The notes: generated by a model not told the origin, from the letters alone. A stretch of 64,000 bases of DNA from Casuarina equisetifolia (GCA_028551475.1 CM052355.1:7316001-7380000); one strand, 5' to 3'. Counted from the first letter of the stretch, positions 32,701 through 45,640 are shown. Numbers and translations are program-made.

Positions 32701-35290
32701 TATGCTTAGGTCAATAAAAAATGTAATCGAGGAAAAAACATGAAGTACGATGAAGTGGATTATCAAGACTGGTGTAGATGACACCAAAATTAAACAATGT
32801 GATGCTAAAAAAGCAAGAAAATGAATACTGATTAGGTAGATTCAGGGAGGCCATGTACACCTGAACCACGTCAGAACCAAGCAATGTGAACGCAGGAAAA
32901 GAGAGGACGGAACCTAACTAGTAAATGATTAGGACCATGTAAGTAGGAATCGCACCAAAATCAAACAAATGAAGAACACGAAGTCTGATAAGGTGGATTG
33001 TGCAAACTACATACACATGTATTAGAAATTGAAGGGTCCAACTAAAACACAGAATTGTGCAATAGTGAGTTGTTAGCGGAAGCTTATAAGGCCAGACTCT
33101 CTTATCGCCTTACCCAATGTGGGACTGAATATTTTAATCTTCCAACAACATGAACCACATCGAAATCGAGGAGGTGAGGTAAACGCGAAAAAATATTTTA
33201 AAAAAGAGAGTCTACAATGGAGATGAGTGGGACCATATACATGTGAATGCAGGAAAAGGGGGTAAAAAAACTAACTAGTAAATGACCAGGACCATGTAAG
33301 TTTGAATCGCACTGAAATCAAACAAATAAAAAACACAAAGTAGTAATTTAATATTTATTAATATAATTTACTTTTCCACCATAAAATTAAAAAACACAAA
33401 GTTTGATTAGGTCGATGGTGTGAAACTACGTACATGTGAAACACATCGAAATCAAGTGAGGTAGACCAAAAAAAATAATGGAAAAAAGTCTACAATGGTG
33501 ATGACTGCGACCATATACATGTGAATGCAGGAAAAGAGAGGAAAAAACCTAACTAGTAAATGATCAGGACCATGTAAATGTGAATTGCAACGCAATCAAA
33601 CAAATAAAAAACACAAAGTGTAATAAGGTCGATGGTGTGAAGTATATACTTGTGAAGCACATCGAAATCAAGCAATGCAAACGCAGAAAAAGGAGAACAA
33701 AAAAAAAAAATCTGGTCAGTAGATGATCGGGACCATGTTGGTGTGCATCACACCGAAATGAAACGTAAACATAGAAAATGAGAGGAAAAAATGTCAAACC
33801 ACGTAGATGTGAATCACACAAAAATGAAGAAAAAAAAAGAAATGTAAAAGAGAAAAAGAAGTTTTATCGTATGGATAATTGGGACATGTACGTTGGATGC
33901 TTTACTTTCTCTAGAATGTGAGCAAAAGGATTGCGAAAGTTCAAATGAATGTTTGACTAACTACTTCAAAGCGTCTGATCAAATCAATAATGGACTTGTT
34001 TGATATAAAGTTAACATATATGATTTTAATTTTTAAATTGAGAAATTAACCCCTTATTTGTTAGAGAGATAAGACTAAGATATTTTAGGAATAATTTCTC
34101 TGAATAATTTCTTTGAATAATTTTTAAATTTTTGGATTATTTTGTTAAGATCAATTGTTGTGTAGACTATAGAATGATAAGAATAAACTAAAACAAGTTA
34201 TGTTCAATCATAAAATAAATTATCATAAAGAGAGAAAAGTTCTTAGCAATCTATTGAAGTTGGAGATGGCTTAAAATTTTTTTTTTCTCATGTTAATGAT
34301 TGGAAGTTCATAACATAACATAGAAGAAAAATAAATGGTCAGGGTTAAGAAGTGACTCAAAATTTTCTTTTTTCATAGGATGTCAATACATTATTAGACT
34401 AATCAAAATCAAGCAATGTTATGCAAAAAAAGAGTAAGAAATGAAATCTGATTACGTAGATGATTGAAACCGTGTAGGCGTAAGCCACATCAAAATCAAG
34501 CAATGTCAATGTAGAAAAAGGAAAGGGGAAAAAAAAAATCTAACTACGATCGGGACAACTAACATGTGAATCACATCGGATCAAGCAATGCAAAAGCACA
34601 AAAAGAGGGAAGATGAAGTCAAATTAGGGGTTAGCCACATCAAAGTCAAAGAAAGGAAACATCATGTCGGACAAGGTGGATGGTGCGACTATGTAAAAGT
34701 GAAACACATCAAGACCAAGTGAAGCAAACACGAAAAAAGAGGAGGGGAAAGGTCTAACCATGTAGATGATTGGGACCATATAAACGTAAACTCGTGAAAT
34801 CAAGCCATGCAAGCCTGACGAAAAGCTAAAAAATGAAGTGTGGCCAGGTGGATATGAATAGGGGCCATGAACGTGTGAATTACACCGAAGTCAAGCAAGG
34901 TAAACACAAGAAAAGAGAGAAAAAAGTCTAACTATGTAGATAATTGAAACAACGTACATGTGGATCACATGACGACTAAGAAATATAAATGTAAATATAT
35001 ATATATATCTTTGATTATCTTTTTGACAAATAGAGGATTTTAAAATTTCAATTATTGCAAAGATTATAGATTGATAGGAAGAAATGGAAATATAATATGC
35101 CAGGTATAAATAAATTATCATGAGAAAAGAAAAGTTCATAACTACCTTTAAGTTTAAACTTGGGTCAAAACTTTTACTGCTTTAAGTCAATAGTAAGAAG
35201 TTTATAAAATAATAAAGAAGAAAAAGGCATCTTTAAAGTTAAATAATGACCTTGAATTTTCCACTCTCATTGGTGATCAATGGATAAAAG
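32700..35290. repeat. Diverged tandem/segmental repeat array of unknown family
   Basis: The same phrases recur many times in one orientation: a 'gat(g/a)attgggaccatgta' type string, a 'gtgaatcacac(c/a)(a/g)aaatcaagcaatg' type string, an 'aaacgcag(g)aaaagagagg' type string, and 'tctaactagtaaatga'. Examples lie near 32870, 32930, 33230, 33290, 33510, 33560, 33700, 34500, 34720 and 34870. A longer unit at 33840-34400 ('aaccccttatttg', 'agactatagaatgataa', 'gttcttagcaatctattgaa', 'gtgactcaaaattttc') recurs in reduced form at 34980-35290 and, better preserved, at 48430-48960. No coding capacity is seen. Confidence 0.8.
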
Positions 35291-35899
35291 AACAGAAATA
35301 TTTTGTCATCATTATCAAAATAAAGTTCTTAAGTTATAGAATACTAATGACAAACTTCCATCTATAATCAACAAACACGTGGCTCAGTTGGCAGCTCATG
35401 TTACCTAACAAAAAACTATTTCCAATTTAACATCCAACTTCACTTAATCTTCCATTTACCTTAAAAAAATAATAATTAGGATTTGTAATAGATAGAAACT
35501 ATTAAAGCTTACAAGTATAGGCCTAAGTGCAAAAGCCTTTTCGTTGGAGTGCCCACATCAACCTACGCTGCCAGCACCACATCAACCTCACTAACACACG
35601 AGGTACGCCATGTCAAGGATTTTGCCACGTCAGCCATCAACGTCTCCTCCCTCGTGGATCCCAGTCGCCTCCAATGCCTACTTCCACTTGATTGGGAACG
35701 ACAGAGAATCCAATCAAAAACTGCAAGAAATCTTGAATTACGATTTCTTGCATCTCAGAAACATTGTACAATTGTTTTTTGAAAACAAGACGTTCTAGAA
35801 ATAGAAGATCATTTGGCCAAAATCACTTCTAATTATGGCCTAAGCGATCCTTATGAAAATCTCTCACCAAAAACACAAATTTGTTCAAATCTATGTATT

Positions 35900-36083
35900 A
35901 TTTGCTTGTATAGTTTCCATTCTATATTGTATAGATTTTCCCTATAAATGTAAGGCTCCATGTAATCAACGAATCATTGAATCAAAGTTACATTTTCTTA
36001 GTTCTTTGGGTTGTTAGGGTTCTTATGTTTTATTTCGATATTATTTAGAAATCTTTGGATTTCTGGGTTTCTTTGGTTTACAT
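35900..36083 (+). mobile_element. 3' part of a decayed Ty1-copia 5' LTR
   Basis: Contains a TATA-like CCCTATAAATG (about 35940) and a 'gggttgttaggg' segment, and ends at about 36083 just before a primer-binding-site-like string. About 110 bases of it recur at 48156-48273 in the same orientation. The left end of the LTR was not located, but probably lies near 35500. Confidence 0.6.
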
Positions 36084-36084
36084 T

Positions 36085-37180
36085 TGGTATCATTGAGCCT
36101 TCTGGCTTTCGTCCCTAACTTTTCTGTTTGATCCTCCTAAAAAATGGCCTTCAATTCTATAACCTCCCAATCGAGTTTAGCTGCCCCTAACACTATCGAC
36201 CAATTGAACATCCTGACATTCCACGTCAAATTGGATAGGTCCTATTTTTGGGTGTGGAAGGCATGAATCATGCCTTATCTCCATGCCAAAAGTGGGAGAT
36301 ACAATGCCTAGTGGAATATTTCACTGATATCGATGCTATCGGGTCCGTAACTTGGACTACTCGGAGTGGATTCATCATGACCAAATCGCTCTTAGATTTT
36401 GAACACTACTTCCAACGTAATCGTCATGACCTTCACCTGCTTTAAGACTTCAGCCTATGTCTAGAAAGCCCTCGAATACGAGTTTGCCGCTCAGAGCTTT
36501 GCTCACGCCTCTTCTCTACGGGTTCGTCCAAAAAGCATCACCAAAGGTCACCAGATGGTGACGGAATTTTTCTAGTAATTCAGTGCTACCCATATTTGGT
36601 GAATCATTGATCAGATCAATGCCATCAGAGAGTTAGTGTCAAATAACAAATGGTTGACCCATCTTTTCCAAGGGTTGGTCCTACCTATACAAGCCTTGTG
36701 ACAGTCGGTCCACACCCATACCAATTCTCTCACTAGAAAAGATCTCTGCAGCCTTCTGCTCATCATATTTGGAGCTATCAGACTAGGCTTCTTAACCTCA
36801 GTAGTCTATTTAGTGAATCCAGCCATGACCAAGTCACTTCAACCTTCATATTTGGTGAATCACTTCACTCCATGGCCTCGGATGAACCACACGGCCCTAG
36901 CTCTACCAGTGGCAACTTGCAACCCCATCATGCCCTCCAAGCTCTTACTCTCGACCGAGTACTTGACTAGGACTCTGCTTAATCTATGTTTAGTGTTCCT
37001 CCAGATGGACATAGATTTGTTCCTTGACTTTGAGGCCCGTAAGCATGACACCAATTATGCTGTGGGCTTAGATAATCTCAACCCCCATGGTGGAGACCAG
37101 CAAGTACCTATAGGTGATGGGGTGGGCTTTCCTATCACCCATATAGATAATTCCGCTAACCCATATAATCTTAATATTTA
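36085..37180 (+). mobile_element. Ty1-copia gag-protease remnant
   Basis: A PBS-like TGGTATCATTGAGCC (36085-36099) resembles the initiator-Met-tRNA-complementary sites of copia elements. From 36144 a gag-like protein begins (DQLNILTFHVKLDRSYF), then continues through several frames and stops (CFKTSAYV, KALEYEFAAQSFAHASSLRVR, INAIRELVSNNKWLTHLFQGLVLP), matching the order of copia gag segments. The open part at 36813-37181 ends in a protease-like region where HDTNYAVGLDNLNPHGGDQQ and IGDGVGFPITHIDNS correspond to the usual DSGATHH...LxNL...VGNG.G..I.H.G layout, with the catalytic Asp-Ser-Gly lost. No integrase or RT follows, so the element is truncated as well as mutated. Confidence 0.75.
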
Positions 37181-37860
37181 AACATATTAGTGGTTCCATC
37201 AATCACCAATAAATTACTTTTAGTTTTCAAATTTACTTGGGACAACAACTATGTAATTCTTTTTTATCTTGATTTTTGTGCTATGCAAAGTTTCCATACA
37301 GAAAACTATCCTTAACAGTAAGCTTGATCAAGGACTTTATTGCATCAATTTATCAATACAAAAGCACAATCTTACTACCCGCAGCAATTGCCAATATGCT
37401 TGAAAAATGGTATTTTTGATTAAGACATACTAATTATAAGAATGTAATAAAGTTGCTTTGTTTTATGAATGTTAAACTTTTGAAAAATCCTCCCTCGTCT
37501 TGTCAAGCTTGTAGAGTGAGCAAAAGTACTTGAATTGAACATCCCTCCACCAACTCTATTGCATGTGCATGTCCAACTTTGCGTGCAACTTGATTTTACT
37601 CCACAACCTGCACGGCAGAAAGTTGATTCATGACGAAGAACCTCCATGCCATGGCGGAGGTCATTGATTTAAGGAGGAAGATGAAAACCCATGTTGCAGA
37701 AACCTAATGAAAATGATTCAGAATTCGTGATGCAAAGACACGATCTAGAAGATCCAAAGTCAAGCAACCATCGAACAACCTAGAAGAAGAGGATAAAGGG
37801 CAGAGGCAAACCCAGTCAGCCAAGGGACGAAGCTCACAATGCCAATTTGTGAAGGAAAAT

Positions 37861-38088
37861 TGTTGGAAATACGTGATTATATTTCTATATTGATTATTAT
37901 TCTTATCATTGGTGATGTAATTATTAAGAAATTATTTGTATAGTTGGTAGGTAACTATTTCTATTTCTTTATTTGTATTTTTGTATATCCCTACTCTATA
38001 AAGGGACATCCTATATACATCTTTTCTCATTCAATAGAATATACAAGGGTTCTCACATTCATGCTTTCTTTTCTCTCTCTTTGTGATA
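37861..38088 (+). mobile_element. Ty1-copia-type LTR with PBS
   Basis: Begins TGTTGGAAATACGTGATT, has a TATA box (CTCTATAAAGGG, about 37994-38005) and a CT-rich 3' end, and is followed at 38089 by TGGTATCGGAGCA, a near-perfect copia primer binding site. About 228 bases long. No coding sequence of an element follows, so this is a truncated 5' end rather than a full copy. A different family from the 35.9-kb LTR. Confidence 0.7.
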
Positions 38089-39058
38089 TGGTATCGGAGC
38101 AAGTTTCCCTTATTATCTTTTAAGTAGTGTGACTAAATGGTCTCTATCACTATTTTTTAGTAATCCTTACAATACTATACCACTCCTACATTCAATCTCT
38201 TTTCCAAGAGATTAATCTCAATTCCACTACAATCTAATGGTGAATAAAGTAATACAATATAATGTACTTGCTAAAGATATGTTAATTAAGCAAGTAATCT
38301 TAACACCCAATCATAATATCAATAATGAAATTAAAGCAATACAGTAAAGAATTGCAATAAGAGAACTTCAATAATTTGATCTTTTGATTGCTTTAAAGTT
38401 CTCTGTGTGATGTTCTTTTTTCTTAAAGCTTTTCTTCTTTTTATAGACCTATAATTGATGTGTTTTTTTCCAAGTACTTGCCTCAGTAAAATTTCATCCA
38501 ATTCCTTCCCTTGTTCATCTAAATGAAATTTAAACTTGAATTCACAAAACAAGTCTTGCTCAAAAACCTTCCCTCATAGTAAGTGAATATATCAACCCCC
38601 AGTCTTAACCATATCAATCTTAAATTATTATTGTTGTATTGACCAAATGTCATTACTAGAAATCCTTTTCATGATTTGAATGCTTCCCATTTTGATAGTC
38701 AAATCAGTGCATAATTTCACCAAAATAATTCCTATATATTTTCCCTTCATTTTCTTTTCATTTCTCATAAAACTCTAAACAAAGAATGGAGAAGGTATAA
38801 AAAGGAAATATTTAGTTAGCACTAGTTTTTTTCCAATCTCAATGCAATGGATTCGAACTCTTTCTTTATTGAAAACTTTGAAACTCCAAATTTGCCTCTT
38901 TCCATTTCGGGTCTTGAGTCACTTTTATATTTCAAATGAACTTTTCCTTTTCTTGAACCATTTCCTTCATACTCCATGACTTTCCTCCAAGAATTGTGCT
39001 AAAAAAGTTGTCTTTTCAAATTATGATTTTTCTCTCTTCTTTGGACCATAGTGGAGTG

Positions 39059-39100
39059 ATAACTCTATTTTTATAGAGTTATTTTACCTATTTTAGGTAA
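39059..39100. repeat. Two back-to-back short perfect hairpins
   Basis: ATAACTCTAT/ATAGAGTTAT with a TTTT loop (39059-39082), then TTACCTA/TAGGTAA with a TTT loop (39084-39100). Confidence 0.75.
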
Positions 39101-39282
39101 TAAATAACTTTAATAATTGTGAGAAAACATTTGAATTTTTTTTTATTTACTTAACTTTATTTTGTTTATGTAGTATAAGGAGACAAGAAAAAAATGAATG
39201 AACATAGAGAACTTAGTGCTTATTGTGGCAAAATTGTAATATCAAGATCAAAAGAATCAAGATGAGCTTGGACTTTAGATGA

Positions 39283-39318
39283 TTGTTATTAAATTTTCTA
39301 TTGTTATTAAATTTTCTA
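39283..39318. repeat. Perfect 18-bp tandem duplication
   Basis: TTGTTATTAAATTTTCTA occurs twice with no gap. Confidence 0.9.
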
Positions 39319-40272
39319 TTTATTTAGAAAACTCAGTTATGTTAGGAATTCAAATCCTAATTAATTTAGAAGTTTAAAACCTAATTGTTTTAGATATTTA
39401 AAACCCAATTCTACTAAGATAGGAAGTAGGTTTAAACCTAAACCCTATTTAAGAGAAGACAAAAAGGGTGACATACTTCTTGTTCTTAGATTCAAGATGC
39501 CTTCTTTATTTCTTATTATTCTTCCTCATTATTTCTTTATGTTTTAGTTTATTTTTGTTAGAGCTACGATATAACCTAATTATGATGATATGAATCTTAT
39601 GATTATTATGTTTTGCAAGATATTTTATTTATGTGAAATTATATATTACTGTGTTTAATGCTTTTAAGTGATTAATTACCACTTGAATGATCTGATTTGT
39701 ATGTTTGAGACCGACAGAAGATGATATGCAATTGTTTCTTGTAATCTGTAATCATAAATTAAATATGAATAGACATATATCATATTATTTGTGTGGCTTT
39801 CGATGTAAACTAGGAATATTCACAGATTCTATTGCATTTAGTTTGTTTCAATTCACATATAGAGACATAGTGAATTAATGAACTAAATAGGTTCACTATA
39901 CCCAGACATATTATAATAAATAAATTAAGAGATTCCGTCATCACATAGATATTATCCCTCTTGCAAACATATATAATCTACATTAATACCTCATAATTAT
40001 GGTAAAATCGGACACTCTAACATGTTTTATGTATTTAGTTTTATTAAATTTAGTTGATTAGTCTATCATCTATTAATTTGGTTTATTAGATAAATTATAA
40101 AAAGTATTCACCGTTAGTAATTAGTTGGCTTAGTAATCATCAATCTTTGTGGGACGATATTTTTCTTATCACTATATTACTTGTTCGACCTGTTCACTTG
40201 CATTTAAATTTCACCGAACATGGAGCAACACAAAACTATAGTCTAACCTTCCTCTTCTCTAAAGGTTTCTCT

Positions 40273-43200
40273 TCAAAACCCCAAACCAGTATCTAAAAGT
40301 TGGTCAACCAGCATTGCTGGCAACTCTGCAGCTCTCTGTCTCATCATCTCCAGCACAACAGCTTTTTGCCATGAATCAAATTGCTGCTGTAGCCTCCTCA
40401 AGTGTTCTTTTAAACCTCTGAACAAAACCAATTGTATTTACAATATTAGCCTCAAAACCTAACCTGAACCAAGGAAAGACAAGAGGTTGATCCATAAACC
40501 TGCATCGTGGCACATGGCATTCAGATTCTTTGCAAGCTCGAGCATGAATTTGAAGAAGATACCACATTTTCTTGCATAAAACACAACCACGGCATGCATG
40601 CGTTTTGCATTGGATCCCATGGCGAAAAAGCCGCTTCACCTTGCGGCAAAATGTGTACTGGCAGAGTGCAGGACATTGCGATGCATGCACCAAAACATTA
40701 AGCATCTTCCTTAGCTGCAATGAGAAATAAGCATTGCTTTCAAGCCAAGTTTAAAAAAGATGCGCAGATATTCAAAATGTGGTCAGAAGTTTCTTCTCTC
40801 CATGTATTCACCAGCTAGAAAATAGTAATTAAACTTCTTTAGAAAAGTTATGGACAAATAAACACAGAAACTTACAGCAATGTAGTCCAAACACAGAAAC
40901 TTGTAATAATGTAATCCAAAGACTTGCAATAATTTTATCCGCAAACAGATGTGCTAGAGGTTGCAGCTTTTCCTAGGCAAAAGAGGAACAGAACATATAA
41001 TAAATTTGACCTCTTCAGATGTTCTTTGGATTCATGTGACCAGAACAAGAGTGAAAAATGAAATACTCATCTCACAAGATTGTCCAAAGCAGATGATAAA
41101 ACATACTATCTTTAATTGCAACCAAGGCAAATATATTGAGCACCTGTGACACTCTTCTTTGCCTTGCTTCTTTGTTCTGAGCATTATGGCTGGCGATGAA
41201 TGGATAGTTTATCAACTGAGGAGGACAATGACAAGCATTGCATACATCACAATCAGGACAGACTTTGCATCGCCTTCCTTGACCAGTTTTGATATCAAGA
41301 TGAGCCATATTGCATGTTCTCACAAATGCAGGAGCAAGTGGATTATGAAGATGGTAAAGAACCATCATTGAGGAATGTTTAGCTCGGCGTAGAGTATCAA
41401 ACTGATAATGATTTCCTTGACAAAGACTAAGAAATGCCTGTCTGGTATCAAAGAATTCAGACTCCAGAATCTTATCTTTATCCTATGTATCAGAAGGTAC
41501 ATTAGTAGTTGCAATCTGCAGGATTAAAAATGTTTCATTTTCTAGTTATAAATTCACTAGAAAAGGGCTAAGTATTAAAACACGGTAAAGCAACTAACAA
41601 AATAGAAGGTATGGTTTCCCAGCGATCTCTTTCTCTTTTTTACTGAATTCACTAAAAATGTATGTCTTTCTTTTTTTTCACGTTTCCTTTCAGCCCTATA
41701 ACACCTACAATGACATAGGCCAACAGCAGAACCCATACATTAACAATTAGGGGGGAAAAAAAACATATTAGAAAAATGTAAAGTTACATCCAAGAGGCAC
41801 CAACTGCCACCATAACATACTAGAAATGAATGGGAAACAAACACATACATCTACAAACAGAGAGAGGGGAGGAGGGGGAGAATGAAGCACGAGAACAGAA
41901 TGAGAACAAAAGTCCAGGCCATAAACTTTCGCTCTCAAAAGAATTAGAGTGAACTACAAATTGAAAATTAATGAGCCAATTATCATAGAAAAATATCTAA
42001 ATCCTAGTACCAAAAAAAAGAATAGAAGAAAATTACATCAGCTATCCCACCACTTACACAAAAAAAGATTATGCCAAGATTTTATCAAAAATTTAAGAAG
42101 CTTGATCAACTTGTACCAATATTTGGAATTTGATGCATTTATAAATTTATCGAACCTTCTCCTTCTGGACAAGATCATGGATTTCTAGATGTGAAGATCC
42201 TCATCTATATATTCACAAATATCAAAGCGCAATTAACAATTATATGTGACAATAATGCAGCTAAATATCCCAAAATTCTTACCCATGACAGAGACGAAAA
42301 TTTTTGCACGGGCAGCAAACCCAATGGCTATCAGATACCATTGGAAGACGACAATGTGAGCAAGCATGCTGTAAATGAGCCACAATAAAATCTTCCTTCA
42401 TTGGGAGAATGGTTTCTCCAAGCTGGGCAGGTAGAAAAAAGTCTCATAAAAACAAATAAGTCATTCCATAACTAATAAGAATCACCTAAAAATCCAGGAG
42501 TTTACATCAATTCCACACTTTTTTTTTCTTTTTTTTTTTTGGCATAAGAGAAAAATATTTTTAAAACCGAAATCCGAGAAACTAGTTGAAGGAATAGTAG
42601 GAAAGATATGATATAGAAAGATTACTTTATGCATGAGTAGCAGATCCTTGGATGCATTAGCAGCAAGGTCAGACTGACCGCATGCTTTTAGAACCGTTTC
42701 TGTTTTGGTCTCCTTAGTTGTTCCTCTCTTATTCAGTTTTTTGAGATCCTCTTCTTGGCGCATCTCATAAATCAGATCCTCTACAACACTAGGCCAGTAA
42801 TCACCATCAAAATATGGCAACCTAGTTGCAGTTACCTTAGCCTTACATTCACCATTAGAGACAAAGAAATAATCGTACAAATTAGTAACATTGACCACAA
42901 TTCTTTCATTAGCAGCCTTTCTTAACATGTACAGGTACCTGAAACAGCATGCATTCCAAGCAAATTGTTAAATAAGAGGGAAAAAGGTTTGTAAGATTCT
43001 TACTAGAGAAAAATTGGAGAAAAGCTCTATTTTAAAGGTTGTAAGGCTTAACATTTCCGAAGCTCATCTGATTTAGGCGTTCTTTGTATCTCTGGAAGAC
43101 AATGTAGGACGCAATCTTCACCCTTTAATGGAGGACAAGCCCATATATAGCAACTTGTAAAACCTCGCTTTTTGCAATACTCAAGGTATCCAACCTGAAA

Positions 43201-45125
43201 AGAGAATAAGTCGTTGAGGCCAACATGTCCCATTGAGAATCACAACCAAACTAAATTGTAATCCTTTGGCATATACTCAACATTAGCATAATCCTTTGGT
43301 GCCCCAAACCTACCAGAATTTCATGGTAAAAAAAGGTGCTAAATGGCTCTCTAGTACTTGATTTAATCTGAGGCCTGAAGTACTTGACACAATCCAAGCA
43401 TGAGAGATAAACCCAACGCTGATTTGGAAATTGACATTCGGACCCATACTCTTGAACATACATGCCAAAGATGCAAACTTCTACACCTTCAATCCTTTGA
43501 AACGCCAAAATTAACTAGAACAAAAGAGACTTAGTGCGCAACTACTCTGACCACCTAGACCTTAATTAACATATATAAAATTTATCAACCTTAGTGGAGA
43601 TTTTATACCTTCAATTTGTATGGAAATATTGATGGATAATTCTCTTCTTGAAAAATTTCAAGAAACTGTTGTTTCACTTCTAACTTTTTGTCAACAGATG
43701 AAACAACTCTAATTATAGGTGTTTCAACTCCCGGAACCTAAAAACATCAATTTTTTGGAGATTAATCAAAAACACATGATATTTTGACAATTGATGTCTT
43801 TGAGATTTTCCCTTTGTACAAGGTCCAGAGATATCACCTCTTGAGAACAAATATATAACACTTTATGACTCATAGTTCCACCAAAATGGTTGAGCAAGCC
43901 ACATGAAATATGGGATTTAGTATAGACAGCAAATATGCACAAGAAAACCGATTGCTAAACACAGAGCATCAATGAATATCTAGAACAAAAATTACAAGTA
44001 AGCACAAGAGCTCAAGCTGATTGGCATTTTGCAAGCAATCAAGCACTAGATTAAATCTAACAAAAGAATCTAATCTTTACTGTATTTTAACTAAAACGCT
44101 TGCACTTACCTCCCCCATGCATTCAGCTAGATCAGACCTTCCATAATTTAAGATCAAATCCCTTCATTCTCTCAGGACACTAAACCAAAAGAAGGTGCCG
44201 ACTTCTCAATTCAAAACCTCATATCATAATCTATTTTTGCATTAGTACATGCACCTACATATTGTTGCCAAACAGAAGCTTGGAGACATATTTTCAAGGG
44301 ATTCTTGTAAACATGAACTAGCTAGGTAGGCCATCAAAAATGAAAACTAACAAAATCTGAGGTCATGAATACAACTTCACAGTTTTTACTTATTCTTCAG
44401 CTTTGATGAACTACACATATGCAACTAAATCATATTCACCAGAACACTTAAGTGAGAGTATGCTATGTGCAATCACCTCATCGTAACTTTTCCTTGAATC
44501 ATTGCCATAACTTCTCTTTCTATCTCCAGCTGCCTAAATAACCTCTGCTCTGAGTGGTCACTGAGAATTGTTCTCGGCAGATCTTTAGCCCCAAGCATAG
44601 CACTCTGTGGTAAGGGCTTGCGCTCTCCTCTTTCAACCTCTTTTATTTCACACTTAGGGCAGGTGTATGCAGCTTGTCCCCCATCATTTCTTTGACCATT
44701 AAGTAATGCACAAATTTGATGTAGCCAAGCTTCACACTTATCACATTTAATCCACTGCAAGTGAATCATTGAATGTTCAGAACAAAATCAGCAATAAAAC
44801 AAATGAAATTGAAAAAGCAAAGAGAACCCACCCATTCGTCAGTCTCTTCATCATTTTTCTTCTTCTGCAGTCTTGCCTTTGGGACGACAGAACCATCAGC
44901 AGCTATAATGTCTCCATCAGCCTCATCATAGCATGGAGTACAGAAGTGATGTCGTGTATCACCAGCACATGTATAATACATTGCATTTTGCTGGATCTAA
45001 GCACCACATGGACTGCAATATATAGGTAGTGGTTCAAAAGTGAGCTTCCCAGCTGCACACGGCTGACAAGAGTTCTCACTCGTTCAATGCTTCATTGCTT
45101 GATTCTTCTCTGCCTTTGTTTTACT
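40273..45125 (-). pseudogene. HAC-like: 5'-truncated HAC-type (p300/CBP-like) histone acetyltransferase pseudogene
   Basis: Homologous to the C-terminal half of plant HAC1/HAC12 CBP-type acetyltransferases. Exons on the minus strand, with GT-AG borders except where noted: 45125-44832 (Cys-rich, PHD start), 44754-44477 ([17 protein letters not shown]), 43737-43609, 43514-43314 and 43194-43052 ([50 protein letters not shown]), 42938-42626 ([16 protein letters not shown]), 42422-42283 (first ZZ), 41515-41144 (second ZZ), 40714-40500 and 40417-40273 (TAZ2). Breaks: TGA at 45086-45084, TAG at 44999-44997, TAG at 41485-41483; one A missing near 44485-44493 (frameshift before VPG); and the donor after 43052 reads TT, not GT. 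The exon carrying the CYEAEQ-like ZZ segment was not found, and the N-terminal half including TAZ1 is absent. Introns are retained, so it arose by DNA duplication, not retroposition. Confidence 0.88.
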
Positions 45126-45257
45126 CTGCAGATTGGAAAGAAATGAATTATCATCCAACATCCAGTTGTGTGGGGGATGGGGAGGAATAGACAGAGAAAA
45201 AGAAAAAGAAACGTGTAGGCCGCAGGAAAAGACCACTAAAACTCTAATTCCAAGTCT

Positions 45258-45304
45258 TAAAAATAAATAAATAAATAAATAAATAAAATAAAATAAAATA
45301 AAAT
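45258..45304. repeat. (AAAT)n then (AAAAT)n microsatellite
   Basis: Four- and five-base A-rich units in a continuous run of about 47 bases, directly at the broken 5' side of the HAC pseudogene. Confidence 0.85.
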
Positions 45305-45442
45305 TGGGACTCCAATTTACAACACCAAAATAGAGTAATTCCCTCTATCTTAAAGGATTTCCATGATTGATGTTCGAATTCCACAAAGCAGGTGATTAAA
45401 TAGACTATCTTTAATTACAAGCAACACAAGTATATTGGGCAC

Positions 45443-45640
45443 CTGTAACACTCTTATTTGCCTTGCTTTATTGTTCTCGGCATCACAGTGAGCTATGGAT
45501 GGATGGCTTGCCGGTTCTTGGGAATGATCAATACCTCCATTCTTTTGATAACAAGAATTACATAAATCACAATCAGGACAGAGTTCACATTGCCATTACT
45601 GACCAGTTTCAGTGTCAAGATGACATATATTGCACAAGGA
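45443..45640 (-). pseudogene. HAC-like: Second degenerate HAC ZZ-domain exon
   Basis: Reads in one frame as a HAC second-ZZ exon: LCNICHLDTETGQ, stop, WQCELCPDCDLCNSCYQKNG, then GIDH and a tail ending KARQIRVLQ before a cag|gtgcc donor at 45443. It parallels the exon at 41515-41144 of the neighbouring pseudogene but is not identical: it keeps the CYQKNGGIDH segment that the other has lost. It has its own in-frame TAA where the family has a Gly codon. The upstream end stops at a G-rich run (45655-45680). It is a relic of another HAC copy lying in the same orientation. Confidence 0.8.

Larger units (their letters stand above)
39052..40220 (+). repeat. Long non-coding block, possible solo LTR
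   Basis: Starts TGGAGTGATAACTC and ends near TTTCACCGAACA (TG...CA). It opens with two adjacent perfect hairpins and carries near its end a 'gtgggacgat...cttatcactatattacttg' stretch that I associate, from memory, with 3' ends of some plant Gypsy-type LTRs. No target-site duplication was found and no coding sequence is present. The assignment is tentative. Confidence 0.35.

Noticed and set aside
32700..35290. CRISPR-like or satellite array
   Set aside because: Units are diverged, unevenly spaced and of two sizes, in a plant nuclear context; neither a CRISPR nor a homogeneous satellite fits.
40273..45125. A functional HAC gene using stop-codon readthrough or unusual splicing
   Set aside because: Independent defects of several kinds (three stops, a frameshift, a lost donor, a missing exon and the absent N-terminal half) make decay far simpler than recoding.
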